Shown in pieces: positions 1 through 6,510 of a stretch of DNA of 46,214 bases (within the stretch, counting starts at the first letter, position 1; every line of letters starts with the position of its first letter). The translations under genes were made by a program, and so were the position numbers. The DNA comes from Acidobacteriota bacterium (lineage in GTDB: Bacteria > Actinomycetota > Acidimicrobiia > Spongiisociales > ZC4RG35): contig JACZUI010000012.1 of assembly GCA_022573225.1 (NCBI GenBank), forward strand, positions 1 through 46,214, given 5' to 3'. Below the pieces are notes generated by a model, which did no database searches, was not told where the DNA came from, and worked only from the letters and a program-made list of their open reading frames with translations.

Positions 1-55
1 CGATGAAGCCGTAGCCCTTGCCCGAGTTGAACCACTTGACGGTTCCGGTTGCCAT
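1..55 (-). CDS. csp: cold-shock protein, N-terminal part only
   Basis: The reverse complement from 55 downwards reads MATGTVKWFNSGKGYGFI, the canonical start of a CspA-type single cold-shock domain containing the first part of the RNP1 motif (K-G-Y-G-F-I). Such proteins (about 66-70 aa) bind single-stranded nucleic acid and act as RNA chaperones. Only 18 codons lie inside the window, so the C-terminal half is missing because of the window edge, not a mutation. A Shine-Dalgarno GAAAGG (65-70) sits 9 nt before the ATG, and a -10-like TATCGT (93-98) would give a leader of roughly 30 nt. The family assignment is secure; which paralogue it is cannot be told. Confidence 0.9.
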   Translation of the reverse strand, partial: MATGTVKWFNSGKGYGFI

Positions 56-216
56 GTCGCTGTGCCTTTCAGATGTCGTACCAGTTCAGACGATATACGA
101 GCTGCGGTTGCCAGCGCATAACGGCACCTATGTGCGGGGTCCACCACCGCCATACCTCACTATCGGGACCCATGATTCGGGGACCGTTCGTGGCGCTTTT
201 GTATCCTCTAGGTGAC

Positions 217-447
217 ATGGCGAAGAAATGGGAATCCAATGACAGGTTTCCTTCCAGCTTCGCCGAGGTCCGTCACCTAATTGAAACCGCGTTCAACTAT
301 TCGCAGCTCGCGGACAGCCTCACCGAACCAGTCCGGAAGCAACTCCTGGACGACTTACACGGCTGGGATGAGGCGACATGGGAACACCGTCAACACCCGC
401 CGAAACCTAGGCACCCGAGTGAGGGCCACAGCGGAAGCGGCGCTTAA
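217..447 (+). CDS. hypothetical small protein (76 aa)
   Basis: Divergent from the cold-shock gene. The frame is open further upstream, but the ATG at 217 gives a plausible hydrophilic protein (MAKKWESNDRFPSS...) with a helical middle containing V-R-x-L-I-E and L-L-D-D-L and a His/Pro-rich tail. No membrane segment, signal peptide or known motif is visible. Only a weak AGG precedes the start. It converges on the Spo11-like gene, ending 25 bp from its stop. I do not recognise the family; it could be a chance ORF in a high-GC region. Confidence 0.35.
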   Translation: MAKKWESNDRFPSSFAEVRHLIETAFNYSQLADSLTEPVRKQLLDDLHGWDEATWEHRQHPPKPRHPSEGHSGSGA

Positions 448-472
448 AACGCAGCTGACACCAGGGAAAACG

Positions 473-1297
473 TCACCCGAGGCTTTCCCGCTCCTTGTCC
501 TCCTGCTCCATGACCGTCTCATATGTGGACATGTCCCAATACTCATCAAGAGCGGCGGCGTAGAGACCCCGGAGCGCGTCAGGATCGAGGGCGTCTAACT
601 CGACTTGGACCAGTCGCCCATGACGAGCCACGAACTGAGACGCTCTTGAGTCGGTCGCCTTGCCCACCTGAGGCGGCAGGTCGTACTCTCCTACTTGTTC
701 GTCTGTGAGAGCGATCCGTCGTGTCTCCTCGAACAGCCTGACCCGAGTCACAAAGTCCCGAGGTATGTCCTCGCCGGATGGATCGAAGTCGCCGGCGTAT
801 AGGAGCACAGCGGACCGTCCATCGGCTGACAGGTCACCAGCCACCTCATCGACGTAAGTCTGAGACGAGTACCCACCGAGAGACAGGATGGGCAGTCCAA
901 AGCCGCCGAACCAAGACCTCAACTGTTCGACTAGGCCATGCTTCTCGACCCCGATGTAGATCTGCCACTCCTGGCCTTCTGTCCGATCTCGGCGGTACCG
1001 CTGGCAGAGCCAGGTCCGGGCTTCTTGCGGGTCCGAGAAGAACTTGGACCTATGAATCGTCCGAGTCCGGTCGAGCAGATTCGGGAATTGGTGTTGTCTC
1101 CGGGCCTTAGCGGTCACGGCAGAAAGGGTCTTGTAATGGGTCTGCCGGTTAGGAATCAGCTCATCGGAGACGAGGCGGTAGAACAGTTGCCGCAATGTGA
1201 CTCCGGTCGAATAGCTCTCAACTATTTCAACCGCTCGGGGAAGTACGACGCCCTGCCAGTCGATGCGTTGACTCCTGGCTAGCGATGTTCCGCTCAT
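473..1297 (-). CDS. stand-alone Spo11/topoisomerase VI subunit A-like protein
   Basis: 274 aa. Two regions resemble the topoisomerase VI A/Spo11 fold. An N-terminal winged-helix (CAP-like) part carries L-R-Q-L-F-Y-R-L (35-42), where Tyr40 sits where the DNA-cleaving tyrosine is found in the R-x-[LIM]-[YF]-Y motif. A Toprim part carries the acidic Glu118 (G-V-E-K-H) and a D-F-D-P-S-G motif (Asp170, Asp172) expected to bind Mg2+. The C-terminal V-E-L-D-A-L stretch resembles the end of phage and actinobacterial Toprim proteins. No subunit B (GHKL ATPase) is encoded nearby, so strand passage as in topoisomerase VI is unlikely. Role unknown; nicking or defence-related cleavage is possible. It lies 93 bp downstream of a broken ORF on the same strand. 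Family fairly sure; function inferred. Confidence 0.65.
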   Translation of the reverse strand: MSGTSLARSQRIDWQGVVLPRAVEIVESYSTGVTLRQLFYRLVSDELIPNRQTHYKTLSAVTAKARRQHQFPNLLDRTRTIHRSKFFSDPQEARTWLCQRYRRDRTEGQEWQIYIGVEKHGLVEQLRSWFGGFGLPILSLGGYSSQTYVDEVAGDLSADGRSAVLLYAGDFDPSGEDIPRDFVTRVRLFEETRRIALTDEQVGEYDLPPQVGKATDSRASQFVARHGRLVQVELDALDPDALRGLYAAALDEYWDMSTYETVMEQEDKERESLG

Positions 1298-1390
1298 GGC
1301 CTATTTCTACCGTCGCCCGGTGACAGATCCGCGGGTCTCTGGTGTTGTGTTTTCCCACTCTCCGATGGCTAGCGATAACCCTTCATGGCG

Positions 1391-1666
1391 TTAGTCGTCG
1401 TCTGATGAGAGATCGGGAGTATCGAGAGGCTCGTCACCGTTGGGCAAATCAACAGTGTCGGACTTAGCGGTTGAACGTCTCGGTTTCTTCAACAGGTGAC
1501 GGACATCGGCGTTGCTGCCGCCGGTGGTGATATCGTCGAAATCCCATTTCTTCAAAAGGTGTCGAACATCGGCGTTCCTGCCAGTAACGCCGAGATCGAC
1601 ACTCCATTCCTTCGCCAGGCACCAACTTGGGTGCTCTGGCTGGCGGCTGATTCGCCTGAATACAAT
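1391..1666 (-). pseudogene. start-less ORF fragment with repeated NADVRHLLKK motif
   Basis: Reading the minus strand from just after a TAA at 1667-1669 gives about 91 codons ending in TAA at 1391-1393. There is no ATG, GTG or TTG at a sensible position, and further upstream the same frame has a second stop. The product holds two copies of a W-x-x-D...TG..NADVRHLLKK unit (NADVRHLLKK copies exactly 63 bp apart) and ends in a very acidic tail. The regular 21-codon period in this frame argues it was once coding, so I call it a 5'-truncated or frame-broken gene. Family not recognised. It lies directly upstream of the Spo11-like gene in the same orientation. Confidence 0.5.
1484..1582 (-). repeat. 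two 36-bp imperfect direct repeats, period 63 bp
   Basis: Copy 1 is 1484-1519 and copy 2 is 1547-1582. They differ at only about five positions. The period is 21 codons and both copies are in frame on the minus strand, encoding G-[SR]-NADVRHLLKK, so the repeat is best explained as a protein-level repeat unit. Confidence 0.75.
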
Positions 1667-1736
1667 TTAACGATAGATGCGGCCACCCAGGTGATCGAAT
1701 GTCTCATACCCAACTTACGGCGAGACCATTGAACCA

Positions 1737-3191
1737 GTGACTTTGCTGGCTCATGGGTCGGCTCGGAAATCACCTGCCGACGCCTTGTGGTCGCCGGGAC
1801 TATGGGTTTGGGCGGTAGCTATCGCTTACTTTCTGGCGCAAATGCTTCTGACAGAACCTAGTCGGTTCCTTGCATGGGACGAAGCTACCTATATATCCGA
1901 GGTCAGCGCATTTGCTGATCCAATTGGTTTTGATGCCCACAGGGCGCGAGGCGTCACATTTGTCGTGGCCCCCGTGGGCTTACTGACCGAATCGATGACT
2001 GTGACCCGCGTCTACCTAGCTTTGGTGTCCAGCGTGGGGCTTGCTCTTTCGTTCTTGCCATGGATCAAGCTTGTTCGATGGGTCGCGCCGATCTCGGCGG
2101 GGATATTCGCGTCCAGTTGGCTCACGATCTTCTACGGCTCTGAGATCATGCCGAACCTTTGGAGCGCCTTCCTCGTACTCGCTTCGGTTGGACTTGGAAT
2201 GGCGCATGTCAAATACGCCGATTCTCGTTTGAGACTCGTTGGACTTGCCGCCACGACGGCGGCACTTGGCCTAACGAGACCGCTCGACGCGGCGATGACA
2301 GTCGCCATTTTCGGTCTGATCTGGGCCCTGGTCCATCGACGGCAGGCCTTCCACGCACTCCTGGTTGCCGGAGCAGGTGTTGGTATTGGGTCTGCTGCCT
2401 GGTTGGCAGAAGCGTGGGTTCGTTTCAACGGGCCGATCGACCGCCTCGAGAGGGCAAGAGCAATCGTTGGCGGGGGTGTCAACAACAACATCGTCGAGTA
2501 CCTACGTTTGCTCGACGGACCGACCAGTGGACCTGATGGCAATCCAGATATCGCTCTAGTCGGAGTTGTCTGGCTGCTGGTCGTATTTGCTCTAGGAGTC
2601 GTCGGGGGCGTGTCCTCGAAGAGGGTGTGGCCGTTGGGACCTATCACCCTCGCCGGCGCGGCCTTGCTGTCGGCTCCCTACTTGTTCTTGTCTGAAGCTG
2701 CCGCCCCCAGGTTCATGTTTCCCGCTATCGCCCTGCTTGCGATGGCGGCCGGGCTGGGGTTGTGGAGCCTCGTTGCGAAGGCTTCTTCGCCACTTCGACT
2801 TGCCGTTGTTCTCATAGCTGGAGCCAGCTTGGTGCTGCTCAACGTAGGGACGGTTTCCGCAATCAATGCGGAGCAGACCGCGGCGCGGGGTCGTGCATTG
2901 CATCTTGCTGACTCACTTTCAGTGGCAGCAACTTCGGTGAACTGTTTCTTTCTCTCAACGACCGGATATCCGCAGATTTCGGTGTCATCAGGGTGCCGGG
3001 GGGGTCGCTACCTGGGAGAAGAGAGTCTCGAACGGCTCGATCGCGCGGTTGAGGAGGGGGCACAAGTGTTCGTCTTGCTGAGCAGTGTCGACGACGCCGA
3101 GACCGTCACAAATCATGGAGGCGGGTGCGAACTGGTCGAAGGTCTAGAAGACAGGCGTTGGCACCTGTGTGAATGGAATCCTGATTCTTAG
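1737..3191 (+). CDS. polytopic membrane protein, GT-C glycosyltransferase-like
   Basis: 484 aa starting at GTG. Roughly ten hydrophobic segments begin at about residue 22. The first loop contains F-L-A-W-D-E-A-T-Y, matching the acidic D-E motif in the first extracytoplasmic loop of GT-C enzymes (ArnT/PMT-like) that use polyprenyl-phosphate sugars. A soluble C-terminal part of about 90 residues has three cysteines. No obvious Shine-Dalgarno; no in-frame ATG lies near the start. Such enzymes decorate lipids, wall polymers or proteins outside the membrane; donor and acceptor cannot be told. It is surrounded by accessory genes. Class likely, exact activity unknown. Confidence 0.6.
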   Translation: MTLLAHGSARKSPADALWSPGLWVWAVAIAYFLAQMLLTEPSRFLAWDEATYISEVSAFADPIGFDAHRARGVTFVVAPVGLLTESMTVTRVYLALVSSVGLALSFLPWIKLVRWVAPISAGIFASSWLTIFYGSEIMPNLWSAFLVLASVGLGMAHVKYADSRLRLVGLAATTAALGLTRPLDAAMTVAIFGLIWALVHRRQAFHALLVAGAGVGIGSAAWLAEAWVRFNGPIDRLERARAIVGGGVNNNIVEYLRLLDGPTSGPDGNPDIALVGVVWLLVVFALGVVGGVSSKRVWPLGPITLAGAALLSAPYLFLSEAAAPRFMFPAIALLAMAAGLGLWSLVAKASSPLRLAVVLIAGASLVLLNVGTVSAINAEQTAARGRALHLADSLSVAATSVNCFFLSTTGYPQISVSSGCRGGRYLGEESLERLDRAVEEGAQVFVLLSSVDDAETVTNHGGGCELVEGLEDRRWHLCEWNPDS

Positions 3192-3859
3192 ACTCTGCCG
3201 ATGGCGGTGGGTGGCTCCGCTGATTGGATCGACTGAAAGCTCCGCTTTCGAGGCGGCTCAGGGTCGGTCTCATGAGTTGGCGGCATCTGGTGGCTTCTGC
3301 GCCCACCCCCAGTTTTCGTCCTTATGAGTTTTATACGAGCGGGAGACCCAGAGGCGGATGGATCGTGACGTTCACTGTCCCAGCGTGGCAGGGGTTGAGT
3401 TAACAGAGCCGAGAACAGTTCCGGTTGCGGAACGCGCACCTCTCAATTGGACCTAACGGCACTTATGGGCGGCTGATCACGGCGTCAGACGCGCTCCGTC
3501 GGGATTGCTGTTTCTCCGCCGTGGGCTGGGTCTAGCTCGACGTTCTGTGGACCTGATGACGTTGCGGTGGTTGGCTCCGTGTAGGGGCTTTTGAGACACC
3601 TGGGAGACACCTGTGGATCATGATCCTGTCAGCGGCTTAGCCAGCGGTCCTCTCACCGGTGCGGCCGGGACCCACACGCCCTGTAGCCTTTTTGATCAGG
3701 ACGGTCGGGGGGTTTCGAGTCGAGTTGGCACCATATCTTGCCCTGGGGGCGTGTTGTAGAGAATGAGGCGCGCTCAACTCGAGTCGACTTAATTTATACG
3801 ATTTCTACTTGGTTGCAGAAACATCAGTGGGAGACGCGCGGATCAGGGAGACTGCCAAC
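3192..3859. other. gene-poor stretch between membrane protein and alarmone synthetase
   Basis: No ORF with recognisable content on either strand. It contains two copies of GAGACACCTG (3593-3602 and 3604-3613), spaced exactly 11 bp, followed by the palindrome ATCATGAT (3617-3624), and an AT-rich run near 3790-3805 that could hold the promoter of the next gene. Stop codons are frequent, consistent with decayed DNA. Confidence 0.5.
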
Positions 3860-4690
3860 GTGTCAATCTCAAAAACGCAGATAGACAAACTTGGAAAGCG
3901 GATGCGAGCCGACGACGGGCCAAGCGAGGCTGATCTCGCCCTATACGAGGAGATGTGCGAACGCTACGAGAGCCCCATCGAGGTGGTCAGTGACATAATC
4001 CACGACGCCGGCCTAGTAGTCACAACACGGTTTCCGAAGACAGCCGGAACTCTGATCGAGAAACTCCGAAGAGACCGAACGCGATTGTCCACAGTCCAAG
4101 ATGTCGCTGGGGCGCGGGTCGTCATAGACGGCGGCAGAAACAGCCAGGATTCGGTTGTCAAGAAATTGGCAGACCGTCTGAACGACGTTGGTCGAGCAGA
4201 CATCATCGATCGACGTGAAGAGCCTTCGCATGGGTATCGAGCCGTACATATCATCGCTCGGGTTGACGGGATTCCGGTGGAGATCCAAGTACGGACGGTC
4301 CTACAGGACACGTGGGCGAACACTATGGAGCGATTCGCCGACATTTTCGGTCGTCAAGTTCGGTATGGCGAATTACCCACAGACCCCGACAAGCAACTGA
4401 GCCCTGAGATAGACGAGCTAACGCCTCGAAGTTTGCACCAGCTGATCCTGGACCTAGGGACCTCAATTCACCGAATCGAGTCCGCAAATCAGGGATACGA
4501 AAGTTTCTTGGAGTCAGGCGCTGACTCTCTTGTTTTCGATTCTACCGACGTCGATTTCGGCGATCTTGCCGAGGAAGACATCCAGGCACTTGTAGGACAG
4601 GACGTTGGAGATATCCTGAAAGGATTCGTCGAAAACCTCCAAAACCTCGGCGAACACCTTCAGCTCCTCCTCAAAAAATTGGAAGTCTGA
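3860..4690 (+). CDS. RelA/SpoT-domain small alarmone synthetase
   Basis: 276 aa from GTG 3860, chosen because GGGAG lies 9 nt upstream; an upstream TTG at 3809 would add 17 residues. The RelA/SpoT nucleotidyltransferase core is visible (residue numbers from the GTG): V-Q-D-V-A-G-A-R-V-V near 79-88, S-H-G-Y-R-A-V-H-I near 123-131 (the Tyr/Arg/His substrate loop), and V-E-I-Q-V-R-T with following Q-D-T-W-A near 140-153. No HD hydrolase, TGS or ACT domain, so it should make (p)ppGpp-type alarmones by pyrophosphate transfer from ATP to GTP/GDP but not degrade them. The C-terminal 100 residues are acidic and then helical. It converges with a 76-aa gene 6 bp away. Confidence 0.8.
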   Translation: MSISKTQIDKLGKRMRADDGPSEADLALYEEMCERYESPIEVVSDIIHDAGLVVTTRFPKTAGTLIEKLRRDRTRLSTVQDVAGARVVIDGGRNSQDSVVKKLADRLNDVGRADIIDRREEPSHGYRAVHIIARVDGIPVEIQVRTVLQDTWANTMERFADIFGRQVRYGELPTDPDKQLSPEIDELTPRSLHQLILDLGTSIHRIESANQGYESFLESGADSLVFDSTDVDFGDLAEEDIQALVGQDVGDILKGFVENLQNLGEHLQLLLKKLEV

Positions 4691-4696
4691 GGAGTC

Positions 4697-4927
4697 CTAG
4701 GTAGAGACCAGATCGCTGAGCGTTTTGAAGTAGCGAGAGTGACTCCGCTCAAGATCCGATTTGTCGCGAGCTCCCAAAACGACGACCTCGATGTCACCGG
4801 AAGCTCCGTACTCACGCTCGAGTTGGGCGCGCCGCTTCAGAGCGACTGCACGGTCATCGTCCCCGTACTCGGTAAAGTCGACGAGTGAACCCGTTGACTT
4901 TTGATAAATGATGAGAAACTGACTCAC
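4697..4927 (-). CDS. small conserved-looking protein (76 aa) convergent with alarmone synthetase
   Basis: Starts at GTG 4927. Composition and pattern (S-Q-F-L-I-I-Y-x-x-x-T-G..., E-V-V-V-L-G-A, S-H-S-R-Y-F) resemble a family of short actinobacterial proteins of unknown function, recalled from memory. It is predicted to be a compact alpha/beta protein without a membrane segment. The 3' ends of this gene and the alarmone synthetase are 6 bp apart. A perfect 12-bp palindrome (4963-4974) lies 35 bp upstream of its start and may control it. Function unknown. Confidence 0.6.
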   Translation of the reverse strand: MSQFLIIYQKSTGSLVDFTEYGDDDRAVALKRRAQLEREYGASGDIEVVVLGARDKSDLERSHSRYFKTLSDLVST

Positions 4928-4962
4928 GACCTTCTATCACCCTCTATTGCCTAAGACAAAGC

Positions 4963-4974
4963 TAACACGTGTTA
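4963..4974. promoter_or_regulatory. perfect palindrome TAACACGTGTTA, candidate operator
   Basis: A 12-bp perfect inverted repeat upstream of the 76-aa gene that starts at 4927. Size and position suit a dimeric repressor site. No regulator is encoded adjacent. Confidence 0.4.
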
Positions 4975-5130
4975 CCCCGTGTCGGTATCGGCGTGAGTAG
5001 TCAGAGACTGAACAATCTCATTGTCCATCAGGTCAAAATGCTAAAACGCAAGGCGAATGGGACAAGGGCCGAAAGTTCGTCCATAACCCGCCACTGTGAG
5101 CGAGGCTAGCCGAATCCCGGTAGGTCATCG

Positions 5131-5155
5131 CTGCAACCCGATTGCAACCCAACGG
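5131..5155 (+). repeat. tandem TGCAACC motif, copy A
   Basis: TGCAACC-N4-TGCAACCC, half-sites exactly 11 bp apart, followed by AACGG. The same arrangement recurs at 5416, 6166 and 12240, always in this orientation and in gene-poor DNA. Confidence 0.6.
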
Positions 5156-5260
5156 AGTGGTACGCGTTGGTATTGGACAGCACGAGCATGTTCCTAGGTG
5201 CTGATTTCGCCTGCTGTAGCCTGACTTCTTGGTACGTACTGGGACTAGACGAGATGTGCA

Positions 5261-5307
5261 GTATTAGACCCTCAACCTAGCGCGTCTACCAATTCCGCCA
5301 CTCCGAC
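5261..5307 (-). pseudogene. 5' half of a tRNA-Leu (anticodon GAG)
   Basis: The reverse complement from 5307 gives acceptor 5' strand GTCGGAG, then TG, the D-arm GCGGAATTGGTAGACGC and an anticodon arm with loop TTGAGGG (anticodon GAG). Homology then stops: the 3' anticodon strand is mismatched, and no variable arm, T-arm or acceptor 3' strand follows. A -10-like TACACT (5320-5325) still lies upstream. This looks like a tRNA gene cut at the anticodon loop, where tyrosine integrases often recombine. Confidence 0.65.
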
Positions 5308-5415
5308 GAAGGCGCGGCGAGTGTACCTCCGGCCCTAGCCCAAGACGAAAACCCCCTGGTCAACGGCCTGGAGTTTCATTTCTGGGTCAGGAACGAGTGT
5401 TCGACCTCCTCGGAA

Positions 5416-5435
5416 TTGCAACCCGAATGCAACCC
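5416..5435 (+). repeat. tandem TGCAACC motif, copy B
   Basis: TGCAACC-N4-TGCAACCC, 11-bp phasing. It lies 26 bp beyond the 3' end of the 52-aa membrane microprotein linked to the integrase relic. Confidence 0.6.
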
Positions 5436-5460
5436 TCAAGGCTTTCCGAGCGGATCGCCT

Positions 5461-5619
5461 CTAAAGGCCGCCTCCCAGCAAGACAACCAGCACGAAGTAG
5501 CCAAACAGTCCGGTAATCACCTGACCAATGAACACGCCGATGGCGATATCCGAGATCTTCACTCGAACAGGTGCTCCATTTGTCTGGGGGTTTGCTGGTG
5601 TAGTCGGTGAGCTTGTCAC
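5461..5619 (-). CDS. 52-aa single-span membrane microprotein overlapping integrase stop
   Basis: GTG at 5619-5617 overlaps the integrase stop codon TGA (5618-5616) in a GTGA junction and ends with TAG at 5463-5461. The product has a Thr/Pro-rich N-terminus followed by I-G-V-F-I-G-Q-V-I-T-G-L-F-G-Y-F-V-L-V-V-type hydrophobic residues and a short L-L-G-G-G-L tail, so one membrane span. GAGGT (5624-5628) just upstream is a possible Shine-Dalgarno. The intact frame and stop overlap suggest translational coupling to the integrase, although the integrase itself is truncated. Function unknown; a cargo or excision-related role is only a guess. Confidence 0.5.
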   Translation of the reverse strand: MTSSPTTPANPQTNGAPVRVKISDIAIGVFIGQVITGLFGYFVLVVLLGGGL

Positions 5620-5882
5620 TCTGATACCTCCCATTTCTGATTGCTGATCGAGATAAGGGCCGCCACTTCCTCGGCGGCCTGCCGGTCCATCGCCGGGACG
5701 ACGTGCGAATACGTGTCGAGCGTGATTCCGATGTTGCTATGGCCGAGACGCTCCGAAACGATCTTCGGATGAATTCCGGCCTGTACGGCAATTGACGCCC
5801 AAGTATGCCGCAGGTCGTGGAATCGAATCTTGGGGAGTTCGACCTCCTCTGAGAGCCGTTGGGCCCGAGCCGGGAACGGCGT
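5616..5882 (-). pseudogene. tyrosine recombinase (integrase) C-terminal remnant
   Basis: About 89 codons on the minus strand encode the end of a phage-type integrase. Visible are H-D-L-R-H-T (the H-x-x-R catalytic pair), E-R-L-G-H-S (third catalytic region) and D-T-Y-S-H-V with the nucleophilic tyrosine. An in-frame TAA at 5885-5883 cuts off everything N-terminal (arm-binding and core-binding domains and the first catalytic Arg), so it cannot be active. It lies between two half tRNA-Leu sequences and abuts an opposite-strand transposase remnant, which may have caused the truncation. Confidence 0.85.
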
Positions 5883-5942
5883 TTAGAACCGCTTCTACAG
5901 GGCAGCGGACTATTAGTCCGTGGTTCCCACGCTATGTGTTCG

Positions 5943-6080
5943 CTGTCGAGGGAACCGAAGGCAAAGAAGCTCCGGTTGCTCACCAGGATCGCCTACGGGT
6001 TCCACGGTCCCCAGCCCCTCATCGCCCTCGCACTACTCGCCCTCGGCAGCCACCCACCACGACTCCCAGGCCGAAAATGA
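5943..6080 (+). pseudogene. ISL3-family transposase C-terminal remnant
   Basis: The last ~45 codons of a plus-strand frame read K-L-R-L-L-T-R-I-A-Y-G-F-H followed by P-L-I-A-L-A-L-L-A-L-G and ending L-P-G-R-K stop. This is the pattern I recall for the extreme C-terminus of ISL3-type transposases (R-x-A-[YF]-G-F, L-I-A-L-A-M-L, L-P-G-R). Nothing of the DDE catalytic core precedes it. No terminal inverted repeats were found. It adjoins the truncated integrase, suggesting an insertion followed by deletion. Confidence 0.65.
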
Positions 6081-6165
6081 CCCACAGGTACGACAGGAGA
6101 GCGACTTATGTGCGGGTGAACTGACCGAGACTGACCGCCTAGCAAAGCCCGGTGACGGGCCATCC

Positions 6166-6187
6166 TTGCAACCATCGCGCAACCCAA
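6166..6187 (+). repeat. tandem TGCAACC motif, copy C
   Basis: TGCAACC-N4-CGCAACCC with the same 11-bp phasing and a following CAAC. It lies between the transposase remnant and the tRNA-Leu 3' half, and its central bases are closer to copy D (12240) than to copies A and B. Confidence 0.55.
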
Positions 6188-6302
6188 CTATCCATAACGG
6201 GCCGATATGAGACGACATGAGTCCGCTGCTGAGACCCGGATTTTCGCAGGTATTCCCTAACTTTCCGACACGGGCTGACAGCAGCCGTCACGGGCAGTTC
6301 TA

Positions 6303-6356
6303 GGTTTAGGACCCTGTGGGAGAAATCCCGTGGAGGTTCAAGTCCTCTCGCCCGCA
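6303..6356 (+). pseudogene. 3' half of a tRNA-Leu (anticodon UAG), likely att site
   Basis: From the anticodon loop (TTTAGGA, anticodon TAG) onwards the sequence has a proper 3' anticodon strand, a leucine-type variable arm (GGGA-GAA-ATCCC), a perfect T-arm (GGAGG-TTCAAGT-CCTCT), acceptor strand CGCCCGC and discriminator A. The matching 5' half is absent: no GCGGGCG or D-arm precedes it. This is the classic product of integration into a tRNA anticodon loop (attL/attR). Two CACGGGC repeats (6269-6275, 6289-6295) just upstream could be recombinase sites. Confidence 0.7.
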
Positions 6357-6510
6357 CCGCGACATCCAGGGAACGACACCCTGACTGCAATATCCACGGG
6401 TCCCTCACACAACATCAATCTCAAACCGACTTTTGCTGGTTGTCTCCCACGCAGAAATGAAGAGCCCGACTCCGGGATTCATCTTGGCCACACCGCCACT
6501 ACAGGCTCGG

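Larger units (their letters stand above)
4928..5260. other. gene-poor accessory stretch
   Basis: No credible ORF. It holds the palindrome at 4963-4974 and the first copy of the tandem TGCAACC motif (5131-5155). It borders the truncated tRNA-Leu and probably belongs to the same mobile-element scar. Confidence 0.5.

Noticed and set aside
1496..1732. 78-aa plus-strand ORF
   Set aside because: The 63-bp repeat makes a near-identical hydrophilic decapeptide on the minus strand, so the plus frame is probably the shadow.
5131..5435. CRISPR-like spacing of the TGCAACC motif copies
   Set aside because: Copies are too few, irregularly spaced and not separated by uniform spacers; no cas genes.
5907..5919. 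Palindrome GGACTATTAGTCC
   Set aside because: Lies at the junction of two remnants without a gene nearby to regulate; likely chance or an IS-end relic, no further support.
5387..5983. 198-aa minus-strand ORF over the integrase relic
   Set aside because: It is the wrong frame; the frame ending at 5616 carries the integrase motifs H-x-x-R, L-G-H and Y.
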